Below are positions 35,349-46,713 of a stretch of DNA of 64,000 nucleotides, piece after piece. Made by a program: the position numbers and the translations under genes. The notes under the pieces were generated by a model, which worked only from the letters and a program-made list of their open reading frames with translations, did no database searches and had not been told where the DNA came from. The stretch is from Turnera subulata (Eukaryota; Streptophyta; Magnoliopsida; Malpighiales; Passifloraceae). The stretch spans positions 2,700 through 66,699 of the forward strand of contig JAKUCV010005474.1 of assembly GCA_028386065.3 (NCBI GenBank), read 5' to 3'. How positions within the stretch are numbered: the first letter of the stretch is position 1; every line of letters begins with the position of its first letter.

Positions 35349-35370
35349 GGAGAAAAAAAAAGTTACCGTT

Positions 35371-35839
35371 TTCCTGCGTCGTTTTCCTTCACAAAGCCCC
35401 AAATCGTTTTCCTTCTTCAAGGTGCTGGTTTTGAAAATTTTGTCGTTGCCTCATTTATTGTGTCGATCTTCTAGGATTTGCTTTTTGAAAATTTTGCCAT
35501 AGAATGAATTATTGCTTCATCACTTTATATGTTTGCTTTTATTTTCAAAGTCTAGACCCTACCTATTCCAGGAAAAATCCACAAGATTTTTTTGGATAAA
35601 CGGCAAAGCAGACCTCTCTCCACAAAACTCCAAATTTTTTACGCTCCTCAAGGCTTTTCTTTTTTGAAATCTTTTCCACTGCCTACATTATTGCTCTATT
35701 ACTTTTCACAAAAATACAAACCGTTTTCGATCTTCTTGAATTATTACTTAATGAGAGATGTGACATTAACCCGTTAGCCACTCCCATAAAAACTCACATA
35801 ACCACACTAGCCACACATAATCACCAGGAACATATAACC
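35371..35839. other. Spacer between divergent ORFs, with diverged internal repeats
   Basis: Two diverged copies of a ~75 bp segment ('caaagccccaaatc...cttcaaggtgctggttttgaaaattttgtcgttgcc' near 35391 and a similar one near 35622) lie in this AT-rich spacer. A TATA-like 'cataaaaactc' near 35785 could serve the rightward ORF at 38954. Confidence 0.4.
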
Positions 35840-38800
35840 TGTAACGTCCCGAATTTTCATAATTTGATTTTTCGGAATTTTCGAAATTTTTATTCCAATT
35901 TTGCCCTTGAGGAATTTCCGGATTTTTGGACAAGGGAATAAATTATTTTACCTTGGTTATATCGGAATTAAGTTGATGGTATGACAGGTTCGGCCTTCGT
36001 TGGAGTTTAATCGGGTTTCGGGGTTGAGAATTAAACTTTGAAGTAGTTTCACTGAAACTACGTCGTTTTGTAGTTTAAAAAAAAAAAACAACTAACTGGT
36101 CAACAAGGCGGGTTGACCGTGCCCAGCCGAACGACGCTTCGTTCGGGCTGGCGGGTCAAACCCTAAAGCCTTCCCTTCTTTTTCCCTTCTTTCTTTTTTC
36201 TTTTCTTCTTTCTCTTTCTCTTCTCACGCCGCCGACCCCCCCCCCCCCCTCTCGTCTTCTTCCTTCTCTCTCGTCTTTCCTCTCTTTTCCTCTCCCTTCT
36301 CCCTCTTCGGCGCCGTAACCCTTCTTCCTCCTTCACATAAACCGCCTCGTCTTGGAGCAGACCGTCACCACTTCCTCCCATCGTCTCCTCCTTACTTCGC
36401 CGTCGCCGACGGACACTTGCTGCAGGAGGACGGTCCGTCCGTGGAGGCTGGTGACGCGTGCGACGGGAGCAGAGGTCCGTTGAGGTCGCCTTGCTGTCGT
36501 CGGTGGGGTTTGGGTAGATCGACGAGTGGCCACCGGCGTGTGTTGTTTCTCTCTCTCGCCGCCTCCGGTAAGCACCGCCGCCCCCTAATTTCCCTTTCTC
36601 TTCCGTTTTTTTTGGTTGTTTTGGCGTACCCGTGTTTAACAAGGGCTTGTTGTGGTCGTCGGGTTGTGTTTTGTATTAGACAGTGGTGAGGCTCGTCGTT
36701 ATTGCTGTGGTCTTCGGCAGTGTGCAGACGGGCTCGGGTCTGCGTGGGTTGCTGCTGTTGGCCGGCAGAATTGTTCAAGGGGCAGCCGTGGGGCCTTGTG
36801 GCAGACCCGATCCTTGCAGCTAGTGTCCCGGGTAAGGACTCTCTTCCCAAAATCCTTGTTAATCGTTGAGGTTCAATCGGTGCAGTGTTGTTTTGATTCT
36901 GAAGTTGTGGGTTTGAACGTTGGTTTGGATGTTGTAGGGCTTTGGTTGTTTTGTCGGGGTCGTTTGAGAGCTGTTGGGATTTTTCCGGCGAGGTTCACCG
37001 GAATCCGGCGAGGCTCAGGAATTTTTCGGCGAAGGCTCGGGTCTTTATTCCGGCACGTAACGGTATTACTTGGTTGTGTAATTTGTATTCATTCATGGCA
37101 TGTACCTTAAATTCGGATTGGGTTATGTAATATTGATAATGTACAAAGTAGAAATCGAGAACAGGAATTATGTGGAACATAACCGGGAATTTACCGACAC
37201 GGGTAGAACCATAGGCCGGGAACCTTTGGGCTCGGATTGACCTTGGACTTAAGTAACGGGCTTTGAGCCCAATCCTATGCTTGGTTAACTAAGGACTTAA
37301 GGAAGTGAGCTTTAGGCCCGGAAATTGAGATTGGACTTAGATTGGGCTTTAGGCCGGAAACCCGTAAAGAACATAATGAGTGGGCCATAGGCCCGGGAAC
37401 TACTATTGGACTTAGTTGGGCGTAAGCCCGGTGAACCTTAGGTCCCGATACTCGGAGTTTTGGTGAGAGAACATTATGTCGGGTTTAGACCCAGGAATTT
37501 CATAATTGGCTAACTAGGGACGGGTTTAACTCAGTTGAGCATTATAGTTACATGCATGCACGTTTTTATTGTAATTGTTTGTAATTTGTTGTGTGTGCCG
37601 GTATTCAGGCACGAGTAACACCTCAGGAGCTGGAGGATCTGTTTTGGGAAAAGCTCCATAGGACAATCGTCGTTGAGGTGACTTTATACGTCTTTTTATG
37701 TCTGTATGCATGAGCTTGTTGGATTGGTCTGTTTGAGTTGCATGCTTGTTTGCTAACATGCTGTGATCCATATTGTGTGCCTATGTTTTACTGTTTGCTT
37801 TTGAGCATGAATTGTTGGATTGTTATGGTGATAACATGTGGTTGATTTTGGGTTATTTGTGTGATGTACTGTGGGTCGGAGACCCGGATATTTGACTGAG
37901 ATGAGAATACACACAACCCTGTTAAATCACGATTTTTGGCACACATAAACTCATAATTTGTGAAAAAGATAATGTACAGTAGAAGATAGGCTACTGTGTG
38001 CTGATGACCGGTTGGTTCGAGCGGGAAGTAATACCCCTCGGGTTTGCTTGCGGGATAGCAAGTGTTATGCGGATTTGCATATGGGTCTGTAATGACCGGT
38101 TCTACCTCCCTCCTTCTACCTCCCCCTTTCTACCTCCCTCTTTCTCTTTGTCTCTCTCTCTCTCTATGGATATGTTTGGGCTTCGTGTCTGGTTTTATTT
38201 GGGCTTATGCCTGGTTGTCTCATGAGACGGGACCGAGCTCGACGCACACAGTAGGGGCCCTGAATAATAAATTATAATAAGAAAACTTAACACACAACAG
38301 ATAGAGAATAATGAACTGTTTGCTTGAATGTCTTGGCATGTTAGTACTGGTTGTTGTATGTTTGCATGCTTGTCTTGTATCTCTTCTTTCCTTTCGGACT
38401 TGTTCTGCACACCTACATAATTAGATTTATACTGCTCACTGAGTAGGCGACTCACATAATCGCCAACGTTGTTTTTCAGACTCTTAGTTAGCGTGCAGTC
38501 ACTATCTACCCTTCCAGAGTACGGACGTGGTTATCTCAGCAGGTAGCTGTGCTTCTTCTCCCGGTTGGATCCATAGGGCCGACTTGCATCCCACATTTTA
38601 CTTTTTGCTTTATTTTTATCTTCGTCTTCCGCTGCACTGTATTTTGATGAGATGTCATTTTGATTTTGATTATTTTATCGGCGGGTTACCGGGATTTAGT
38701 ATTGATGATGTATCGGCAGGATGCCGGGTTGATTTGAGGCTTGCTAAGCCGGTTTGATTATGTTCTTTATGACATCTCGGGATTTTAAGAATTTCTTTCC

Positions 38801-38904
38801 AAATAATGCTTTGATATTGGATTTCGTGTCCTGAGATTCAGGGGTATTTTGGTAATTTTCTTGTTTGAGTATTTTATTTGTAAAATTGGGACTCGGGTGT
38901 TTCA
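35840..38904 (+). mobile_element. Solo LTR of a second, related family
   Basis: Starts TGTAACGTCCCGAATTTTC, ends ACTCGGGTGTTTCA, with the perfect 5-bp target duplication TAACC (35835-35839 and 38905-38909). Length 3,065 bp. It shares only short landmarks with the other LTRs ('ggatccatagg', 'gtcttccgctgca' near its 3' end). It holds a C-run, CT microsatellites near 38150 and repeated 'gggctt(t)aggcccg' phrases near 37250-37450. No internal domain is present. It lies between the probable promoter and the start of the coiled-coil ORF at 38954. Confidence 0.9.
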
Positions 38905-38953
38905 TAACCGAGCATTCTCTGCATATTTCACATAGCAAGTTTTGGCTGACGAT

Positions 38954-39229
38954 ATGGAAGCAACCATTCATGGCCTGTGTGAGAATATTAGGATTGAGGC
39001 CGAGCACGGAAAGGCCATGGAAGCGATGTGCCGGCAACTTGTGGAACAAAATGAGCGGCTGGTTGAGATGATCCGGAACCGAGACCGGTTGCTAGATCAG
39101 TGGGAGGAAGCCTATCAGAGGCTCCGTGACAGCTGGGTTGCAGCGGCCACCGAGAGCAATGGTCTGGCCCGGGAGAACAACCTCCTGAAGCGAGAGCTGA
39201 AGATAAAGAAGCCTAGGAGGGCTGATTAG
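38954..39229 (+). CDS. Putative small coiled-coil protein, 91 residues
   Basis: ATG at 38954 opens MEATIHGLCENIRIEAEHGK and the frame ends KKPRRAD at 39229. The product is almost entirely charged helix with heptad-like spacing (MCRQLVEQNERLVEMIRNRD, then LLDQWEEAYQRLRDSW, then NNLLKRELKIKK), so a coiled coil is likely. GC content is much higher than in the surroundings, as expected for coding DNA. I do not recognise the family. A solo LTR with a clean target duplication inserted 45 bases before the ATG, separating it from upstream sequence. It may belong to the same element as the antisense gene at 34548-35231, but the homologous element at 46714-55609 has a different small gene. Confidence 0.5.
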   Translation: MEATIHGLCENIRIEAEHGKAMEAMCRQLVEQNERLVEMIRNRDRLLDQWEEAYQRLRDSWVAAATESNGLARENNLLKRELKIKKPRRAD

Positions 39230-42168
39230 GATTGTAGTTTAATGTTTTCAATTTTCCTTTGTATTTCCCCTTGTGTAGAATGAAGTGTTTTATAACACAA
39301 GTGTATTCTCTCTCCTATTAAACACAAGTATGTTCTCTCTTCTCCTGCAATACTATCCCTTTTTGGTTTCAACAGAAAATTACGGTATGTTCGCTCTTAT
39401 GTCACTACTAGAATACGGTCGATTAGTGAAGGATTTTATAACGACGCGATGAAGTGATGAAATTGATTGAATTCACGACGCGTCGACCCGAGTGATGGAC
39501 TGACCGGGTCTGCTTTGACGAAACGGAAGGGTGGCAGGTGGGGTGTGGTGTACCAAAAACTCATTTCGACAAAAGAGAATTGAGGGAAAACTCAAAACAA
39601 AAAGGAAAAAAATCATTAGTCAATAGTAATATTCTTTGAATGAATAAATGTCTAGTACTTCGACGACAAAGGAAATTGTGTGGGTAGTAAAAATGCATAA
39701 GTTTTACTGTGCGGGATTCTGCCGAGTGAATATGTGTGGGTGAATATGTATTTCTAGTTTTCTACTGAAAATTGCTCTTTTTTTATTATAGTTCTACATT
39801 TACATGGAGCAATCCTACATCCAAAAAATTTAATTACTTTCTTAACAATTTTTATAGAATAAAATATAACAAAATAAATATTTAATACTTTTTACAGAAT
39901 CAAATACAATAACCGGGCCAAACCCGTCACAAATGGGTCGACCCGCGTCTTATCTTCGACCCGCCTTGCTCACTTGCTCTGAGGTGGCGTCGCAGGCGGC
40001 GGCGTGGCGAGACAGATGCGGCAGGGAGCGACGGGCGACGCGGCACGAGCGAGGCGGAGGGAGGAGAGGCGCGCGGCTGCTGGCGGTTGCATGTGGCGGT
40101 GCGATGATGATCTGTAGCAAGGTGCGACGACGATCTGCAGCAAGGTGGACGATCTGCGCCGACGGTGAACGAGCGAGGAGAAGGAAGGGAATAAGGGAAG
40201 CGGTGTTGGTGTCTGTGGTGGTTGGTGGTGTCAGGTGATGGTCTCGGTGGTGGTGGCGGCACACGGGGGAGAGGGGAAGAAATAAAAGAAAGAAAAGAAC
40301 GAGATAGAGGGAATACTTTCAGGAGTAATATCTGGTTGAGATAAAAGGTTGTGTGGAACTTTTCATTTACAACTCATAGAATATCCTAAAATGTCAATAT
40401 TTTGGGGACAAAATTATATTGTTAAAGCGTCCATTAAAAAGGGACGGAGGAAGTAATATATAAGTATAATGTGTACGTAAAGCTAGTTGGATAATGACAA
40501 AAGCTAATAGAAATCGAAGATTGTCCAGAGATTAAACCTTTGCCGTATCCATACTGTTATGCTTTTTTGGCATGACACATGACAACATCGATCTAAAAGC
40601 AATCATTTTTTCAAGACTTTAATCATTTGATAAACAAAAAGATGATGTAACCAATTTTATTCTGTCCAGCTCAACTTAACAACAAAAGCCGTGGCTTTAT
40701 TTTACAACGAGGGAGTTAGTGTCTGAGAAAAGCATATCCTAATTGGTTAAACCAAAAGACCAAGTCAATTTTTTGTAACTACGGGCTTTTATGAAATTAA
40801 GCTGCTTTCACGATATGCAACTCTCGAATCTTTTAATCCCAGTTGGCTACTTTCCAAAAACATGTGGTTTTTGAGATTAATCTATAAATCATCTCCCAAA
40901 GGGGGAAAAAAAAAAAACAAAGCTGGTGGTATATATAATATAACGTAGGTCACGCCGGTTTTTGTTTATAGAGTTTGCATTTTCAAATGTCTCGTGCTAC
41001 CGGCTTTTGAGGTGGTGACTATGCAACTAGCCTTCTTGTCAATGCCAGCCTACCCTTTGAGTATCGTTGTAAAAGCCTTCGACGTGAAGATGAAGAAGAA
41101 ATATGATTTGGAAAGACCATTTAGGTTTTATTCCTTTATTTTCCAAAAACGAGATTAATGAGGTATAAATATCCAGTCAACATGTTGTTTAATATTAATT
41201 ATATAGACATGGCAGTGCTGGCATCACCTTTTAAAAAGGGGGATGTATGGTGTCACACATCGTATTATTGATTTTACATGCTACCGATAGCTCACAGTGG
41301 AAATTGGCATTTTAGCACTTAGTCTTTTGTATATACTTTTCACTATTTATTCATTATTCTTTGAGTTCAGTTTTTTTCAAAATGATAGTTACAAATCTCT
41401 ACAATTCTCAATTATTAAGAATTATTGCGTACGTGCTATTTTATTTGGTCATAGTTGAAATTGAGGTGCAATTTGATCTAAATGATTAAACATTTATCTT
41501 GTCTCATTATTTATACATGCAAGTCTTTCATCCTACTTTCATCTAGAATACGATGATGAGTTTTTTTCACTTAATCTTTGTTTATACCACCGAAGATGTT
41601 AGTGTTTGTTTTATATTAGATCATTGTGATGACTTCACCAGTAGAAAATTGTTATTGTGTATATGAAGTTTTATTAATTTAGCCGTTCCTGTAAATTTAG
41701 TCAAGCATCACGCAACGGAATATTAGAAAAAGTTAGAAAGAAAGAAGTTATACTAAAAAAAAAGTATTTTATCAATTGTTTATTTTGAAGGCATAACCAA
41801 AATCATGTGGAATGGAAACCACATGACGATTAAACTAAAAATGATGTCTCCTTCCTCAAGTGCTACTCTCTATATAGTTCGTAAACAACTCCTTATAAAA
41901 AGCTTGGATGGTGTGTATCTCGTAATAATGTAAAGAATTATGGACGGAACAATACAGTACTAATTAACTAAGAGAAAGCCATAAAAGAATAAGAGGAAAT
42001 AACAAGTCAACCAATGCATGCTCCCTCATGGGAAGTCAGGACTCAGGATGCGCGAGAGCATCAATAAATTCTCGGATCAGGAGGAAAGAAAGAACAAGCT
42101 AAACCAACCAAAAGCATATTGGTAGTTGTGTTTGGATTAAGGTTGCTTTGGTTTTTTGTTGGATTGAA
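39230..42168. other. Intergenic region upstream of amidase copy 4
   Basis: Contains transposon-end-like motifs (CACTACTAGAA at about 39404; GGGACGGAGGAAGTA at about 40441-40455), a GC-rich segment at 39890-40260 without convincing coding content, the duplicated segment 40478-41039, and the amidase upstream region (about 41810-42168). In the latter the TATA box of copy 2 is replaced by CAATAAAT (42062-42069). Confidence 0.5.
40478..41039. repeat. Duplicated upstream segment, partner of 56953-57722
   Basis: Aligns along its length with 56953-57722 ('aaagctagttgga.aatgacaaaag' to 'ggtggtgact.tgcaact'). It lies about 1.1 kb before amidase copy 4, and the partner lies just after it, as expected for tandem duplication units. 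Confidence 0.8.
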
Positions 42169-45100
42169 ATGGGAAAGAAGCGTGTCCTAGTGCCTGCAGA
42201 GGAGGTGGATTTGTCCCTTGTCAAGTACGAGCCTGAAGTAATCCAAGGTCTCATATTCTTATCTCTCTTTTCTTTGCTTTGTAATGATCACATTTACGTT
42301 TATGCAAAGAAAATGGAAGCTGAAAGCGGTTATGCTTTGAATATGAAGCTCAACTTTTGACGGGGTGGATGCTTAAGCTGTTTGTGAAGATGCTGGAGAT
42401 TCCGTTTATAGGTCCTTTTATGTTATCCAAAACGCACAAGCAGATGCATCAGGTCTGCTTTTAAAATCTTTTACTATTTCTCGTTGCTTAGTGCGAGCGT
42501 TGCTTACTTTTATTCTTTTTCTCTTTCTGACCAAAACGTTTTTCTTGTTGATCTCTCATTTCTTATTGAAAAAAGATGTTTGTTATGATTGTCAGTTGTT
42601 ACGGAACACTGTGATCCCAGAAGCACCCATGTACAGACCTCAGTTTCCTCCTCAAGGTTTGTTGTCACTTAATATGTTTTATTATTCTAATATGTAATAA
42701 TCAGCAGATTAAAAATCCAGACACGTACTGGGAAACAAAACCCTCTAAATCAGGAGATTCAACTACATGGCAAGCAAATTAAGTGTTTTAGTAGAGGCTA
42801 TGGAGTCTTTGGTAGTGGAATCAATCGTGTATGGTAAAATATGACATTCTATGCCAGTGCAGTGTGCTAGAGAACTGATGAGCATAGATATCATTTCACT
42901 ACTGCTTAATATAAACCGTTGTTTTCTGTATGTGGGAGTTGGATTAAAGTGAATATATATGAGAGGTTTGCAGAAAAAGAGGAGAGTGTTGTCACTGTGG
43001 AAGAGGATGGGAAACCAGAGGAGAGGGTTGAAGTGGCCTTGAATGGTCTCCCTCAGTATGATCCTGCAAGCCGCTGGAACAGTACTGACTTGGCTACACC
43101 ATTCAGGTATTGGAAGATAAGGGACTATGCACATGCTTATCGGTCCAAGCTTGTCACCCCTTCTTTGGTAAGCCATCATAACTGGCGGGCCAATAGCTCA
43201 GACAAAAATCAGAATGGAAGGATTTTACCATTACTTTTCTCCTGTAGGTGGCAGAGCATGTCATATCAGTTATCAAAGAGTTTGGTAAAAAGCAACCACC
43301 AATGCCTTTGTTGATCTTTTTTGACGAAGAAGATCTCCGGAAGCAAGCTGCAGCTTCTACAAAGAGGTTTGAGCAAGATACGTATATATTGCTGAATCAT
43401 ATTGGATAGCTACTTTGCAGGTTTTCCCATAAACTTGCAATCCATATGAGAATTGGAGCTGTTCTTTTTCCTTTTTTCAGGCAATCCAATCTCCATTTTG
43501 GATGGTATTTTCATGGCAATCAAGGATGACATAGATTGCTATCCTCATTCCACCAAGGGTACATAAATGTTCTCTTCTTTTTGTTTCCCTACCATTAATA
43601 TATACTTGATTTGTGGAGATACATTTTGGTTAAAATTTTGTGACGAACGACAGATGGGACGGCATGGCTTCATGATGTCCATCCTTTAGAGAAGGATGCA
43701 GCTGCTGCTGTCTCTAGATTGCGTAGCTGCGGTGTCATATTTGTGGGGAAGGCAAATTTGCATGAGTTAGGCTCCGGCGTTACAGGAAGCAATGCAACCT
43801 ATGGGTTAGTTCGTTGCTCATTGAACAATGTCTATTAGAGATTGTACTTGTCTATTCACATTAGACATTGATCTTAGTTCAAATTTTTAATGCAACATTT
43901 ATATTTCACAACAAACATGATGCTCTATCTTTACGCCCCGACATTGATATGCAGAACCCCAAGAAATCTCCACGCAGAAGACAGGTACACTGGAGGATCT
44001 TCCTCGGGTCCAGCAGCGATCGTAGCCCATGGAATATGCTCTGCTGCCTTAGGAACAGACGGTGGAGGTTGTGCAAATATGTTGCATGGCCAAACTTAGA
44101 GTTGATGTCTAGCGTTACTACTAATGTATTTTGTGATTGTTAAAAAATGGCAGGTTCTATCCGGATTACTTCTTCCCTTTGTGTAGTGGTGGGCTTGAAC
44201 ACAACACATGGACACACTGATATGGAAGGGTATGTTTCTTATTGTCGGTATGATATTGACTATTGTTTTTTTTTGGTAGAACATATATTGACTATTGTTA
44301 CTACTGACTTTTTCCTATTTGTTGTTCTTGGAACTGCTTCTACTTACGATCTGCTAATACAAAAATAAAAAAGCAATTGAACTAAAATGATATGTTTGAT
44401 TTTGTTTTATTTCAAAGATTTCTTTTATGTTCACTATCTTGTGGTGTAGTGTGTTAAGTGAGCATGTGGCTGTGGCAGTTGTTGGACCAATTGCATCTTC
44501 GGTGGAAGATGTCATGCTGGTGTAAGTATTCTGCAAAAAACATGTGAAGTTTAAGTTTAATTTAGCAATTAGCAGTTCAGAGATGACTTTGCCTTTTATA
44601 TTAGTGAAAGATGGTTCATTCTGCCAAAAACATGTGAGGCTTAAGTTTAATTTTGCTGACATTAATGCAAACTGCATTTTATTTATTTCTTCAGGTACGC
44701 GGCAATTGTGGGCTCCTCTCCTGCAGATAGAATCAGCTTAAATCAGGTAACTTTATAAACTTCATCACCTGCAAATAGAAAAAAACACAAGTCGTACCAC
44801 ATCATAAAAATGGATGCATTATACATAGTAGACAATGGCCTCAATGTTGTCACCATCTTTACAATATGTTATGCATCTTTGGCAGTCCCCACCTTGTTTG
44901 CCAAATTTGGCATCATATGAAAGTGCAGATGCTTTGGGATCAATTCGACTAGGAAAGTACACAGAGGTAATCACTTTACAAAAATTGCATTGATTTAATA
45001 GTTTTAGCAAACAGATAGCATGGGAGTAAATAATGCTTTTGCTGCAGTGGTTCAATGATGTGTTTCAACTGATGTCTCTGATAAATGTGAAGATATCCTT

Positions 45101-46289
45101 GACTTGCTATCCAAAACACATGGGTGTAAAGTGAGTCCATATCTTTTCCCTAATCCATATATAGTCATTCATTGCGGCAGAAAGCACTGTTTTTTTAGTT
45201 ACTTTATGGTAGTTTTGCTTCAACGAGTTGATTTTCTTTGGTTTGGATATATATGGCTCAAGTCAGTAGTGATTGCCATACCTGAGCTGCAAGAGTTGAA
45301 AGTGGCTCATCTGGTTTCCATGGCGGAGGCAGCGTGTTCTTTGGTTCCTCATTTCGAGGGAGCTGGGTATGCTTCTTTTTGCCTTTGCTGGACAATGAGT
45401 GGATAAATAGTGACTGTTTTTCTTATTCTGATGTAGGAAACAAGCATCATATCCGACCCGCCTCAGTGTTGCATTCGTCCAAGGCTTTACTGCATCTGAT
45501 TATGTTGCCTCTGCATGTCTGAGGTAATGTTAGATAAGTTATTGAATCTCATTAAAACAAGGAAGACCCTCTAATATTATTGGCTCTCATCGCCATTCTT
45601 GGAATGCAATCAATCTTAAGGAGCAAGAGGAAGATAATCTTCTTAGTTACTCCTAAAACATACTCCTGTCTTCTATTCTGAGCAAAAGAGTCCTGTCCTG
45701 ATGTATTCTTTTCAAATGTTAGGAAACCAATATGTTAATTGGTTGAACATTGTTTTTATTCAAAATTGATTGAACATTTGCTTCTGATAAAGAGTGTTCC
45801 TTACATTTTTTCTTTTGTTGACCGACTTATATTGATCTCATTTGTTCAGGCAAGATGCATGCACCATTACATGGAGATTTTCAAAAAGGTTGACGTCATA
45901 GTGACCCCAACAACTGGGTATGTTATTCTTCTTTTCTTCCCAGAAACGGCGGTAATATTAAATCGAACATAACCTGCAATAAATAGAAGTAATGAATCCC
46001 AATTTCTGTCTGATAAGAGGATTATATATGCTTGCTCTTAAAAGAATGGCTTTAGAAAAACTAAAGAAAAGTGATTGCACTACTTCAAATTAATTTCAGG
46101 AACTTGCTTGAACAAGATCCTGCAATTTTCGTAGTAATATCATGAATGACCTGCATATATGTAACATCCATATGGTTTATTGAATTCCTGTTGCTGATTT
46201 TTTTGTTTCTTTGTGAATTACAGCATGACAGCTCCCATAATACCTGCCAGTGCTCTCAAAGTATGGGGAGAATGATTTACAGGTCACAG
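42169..46289 (+). pseudogene. FAAH: FAAH-type amidase pseudogene (copy 4), exons 1-17
   Basis: Exons aligned to copy 2: 42169-42247, 42349-42452, 42596-42656, 42974-43167, 43248-43377, 43481-43558, 43654-43804, 43955-44067, 44154-44229, 44450-44521, 44695-44746, 44886-44966, 45048-45130, 45263-45366, 45437-45523, 45850-45917, 46224-46289. The triad is still encoded (IKDDIDC, TGGSSSG, DGGGSIRI). The donor after exon 5 is lost ('caag|atacg' instead of 'caag|gtgaa'). Exon 13 lacks one T (frameshift), exon 16 lacks one base, and exon 17 has one extra base leading to a TGA. Exon 7 has one extra alanine codon in frame. The gene continues at 56087 beyond an LTR retrotransposon. Most exons are still well conserved, so inactivation looks fairly recent. 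Confidence 0.9.
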
Positions 46290-46713
46290 GTTTGTCAATT
46301 CAGCATCTCTATTCACCTTTTTGACATTATCAATCAGACAAAGCTAAGCAGAATTAGTGCTATGAAAATTTTTCGACAAAAAAAAAAAAAGAAGTGCTAT
46401 CAAAATTTTCGGATTGCAGGTTAATGACATCTTAAAACTTGAATTGATACTGAATACTGATCATAAATATGGCATTTACATCAAAAATGAGTCAATGAAG
46501 GACAAATTCTACGGTGATGTGCCAATTGTTAATAGGCTTCTTACCAAAAAAACATCATAGGCTAGTCAATGATTTTTAAAATTGACAAAAAGAAAAGTAT
46601 TCCCCTCAAAACGAAAGAGGAAACTGGATTTTAATGTTATAAATAAACATGTCACCAAGTACAACTAGAATAAATTGTTTTTCTCATGATGAAGGCATTG
46701 CTAAGGTCTTACT

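Larger units (their letters stand above)
34294..35370 (+). mobile_element. Internal fragment of a gag-pol-less LTR element (relative of 46714-55609)
   Basis: From about 34294 ('gggtcttgttgggcagtctatg') to about 35370 the sequence is the diverged reverse complement of 51330-52430, the interior of the full element. It includes the region just inside the primer-binding site and the antisense gene. No LTR is attached on the left, where homology stops just before the primer site. Confidence 0.8.

Noticed and set aside
34548..35420. Longer version of the antisense ORF starting at 35420
   Set aside because: The extra N-terminal part overlaps the conserved TATA box and is not conserved in the copy at 51464.
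36163..36850. ORFs of 80-159 codons on both strands
   Set aside because: Inside the solo LTR at 35840-38904, in low-complexity CT-rich and GC-rich DNA.
39890..40262. GC-rich region with three overlapping ORFs of about 100 codons
   Set aside because: Arg/Ser/Pro-rich translations without a domain. It resembles the GC-rich part of long LTRs, but no LTR ends were found around it.
39404..40455. CACTA-like start (CACTACTAGAA) and Stowaway-like end (GGGACGGAGGAAGTA)
   Set aside because: Each motif is only one terminus of its class. I found no matching inverted terminus or target duplication, so no element is called.
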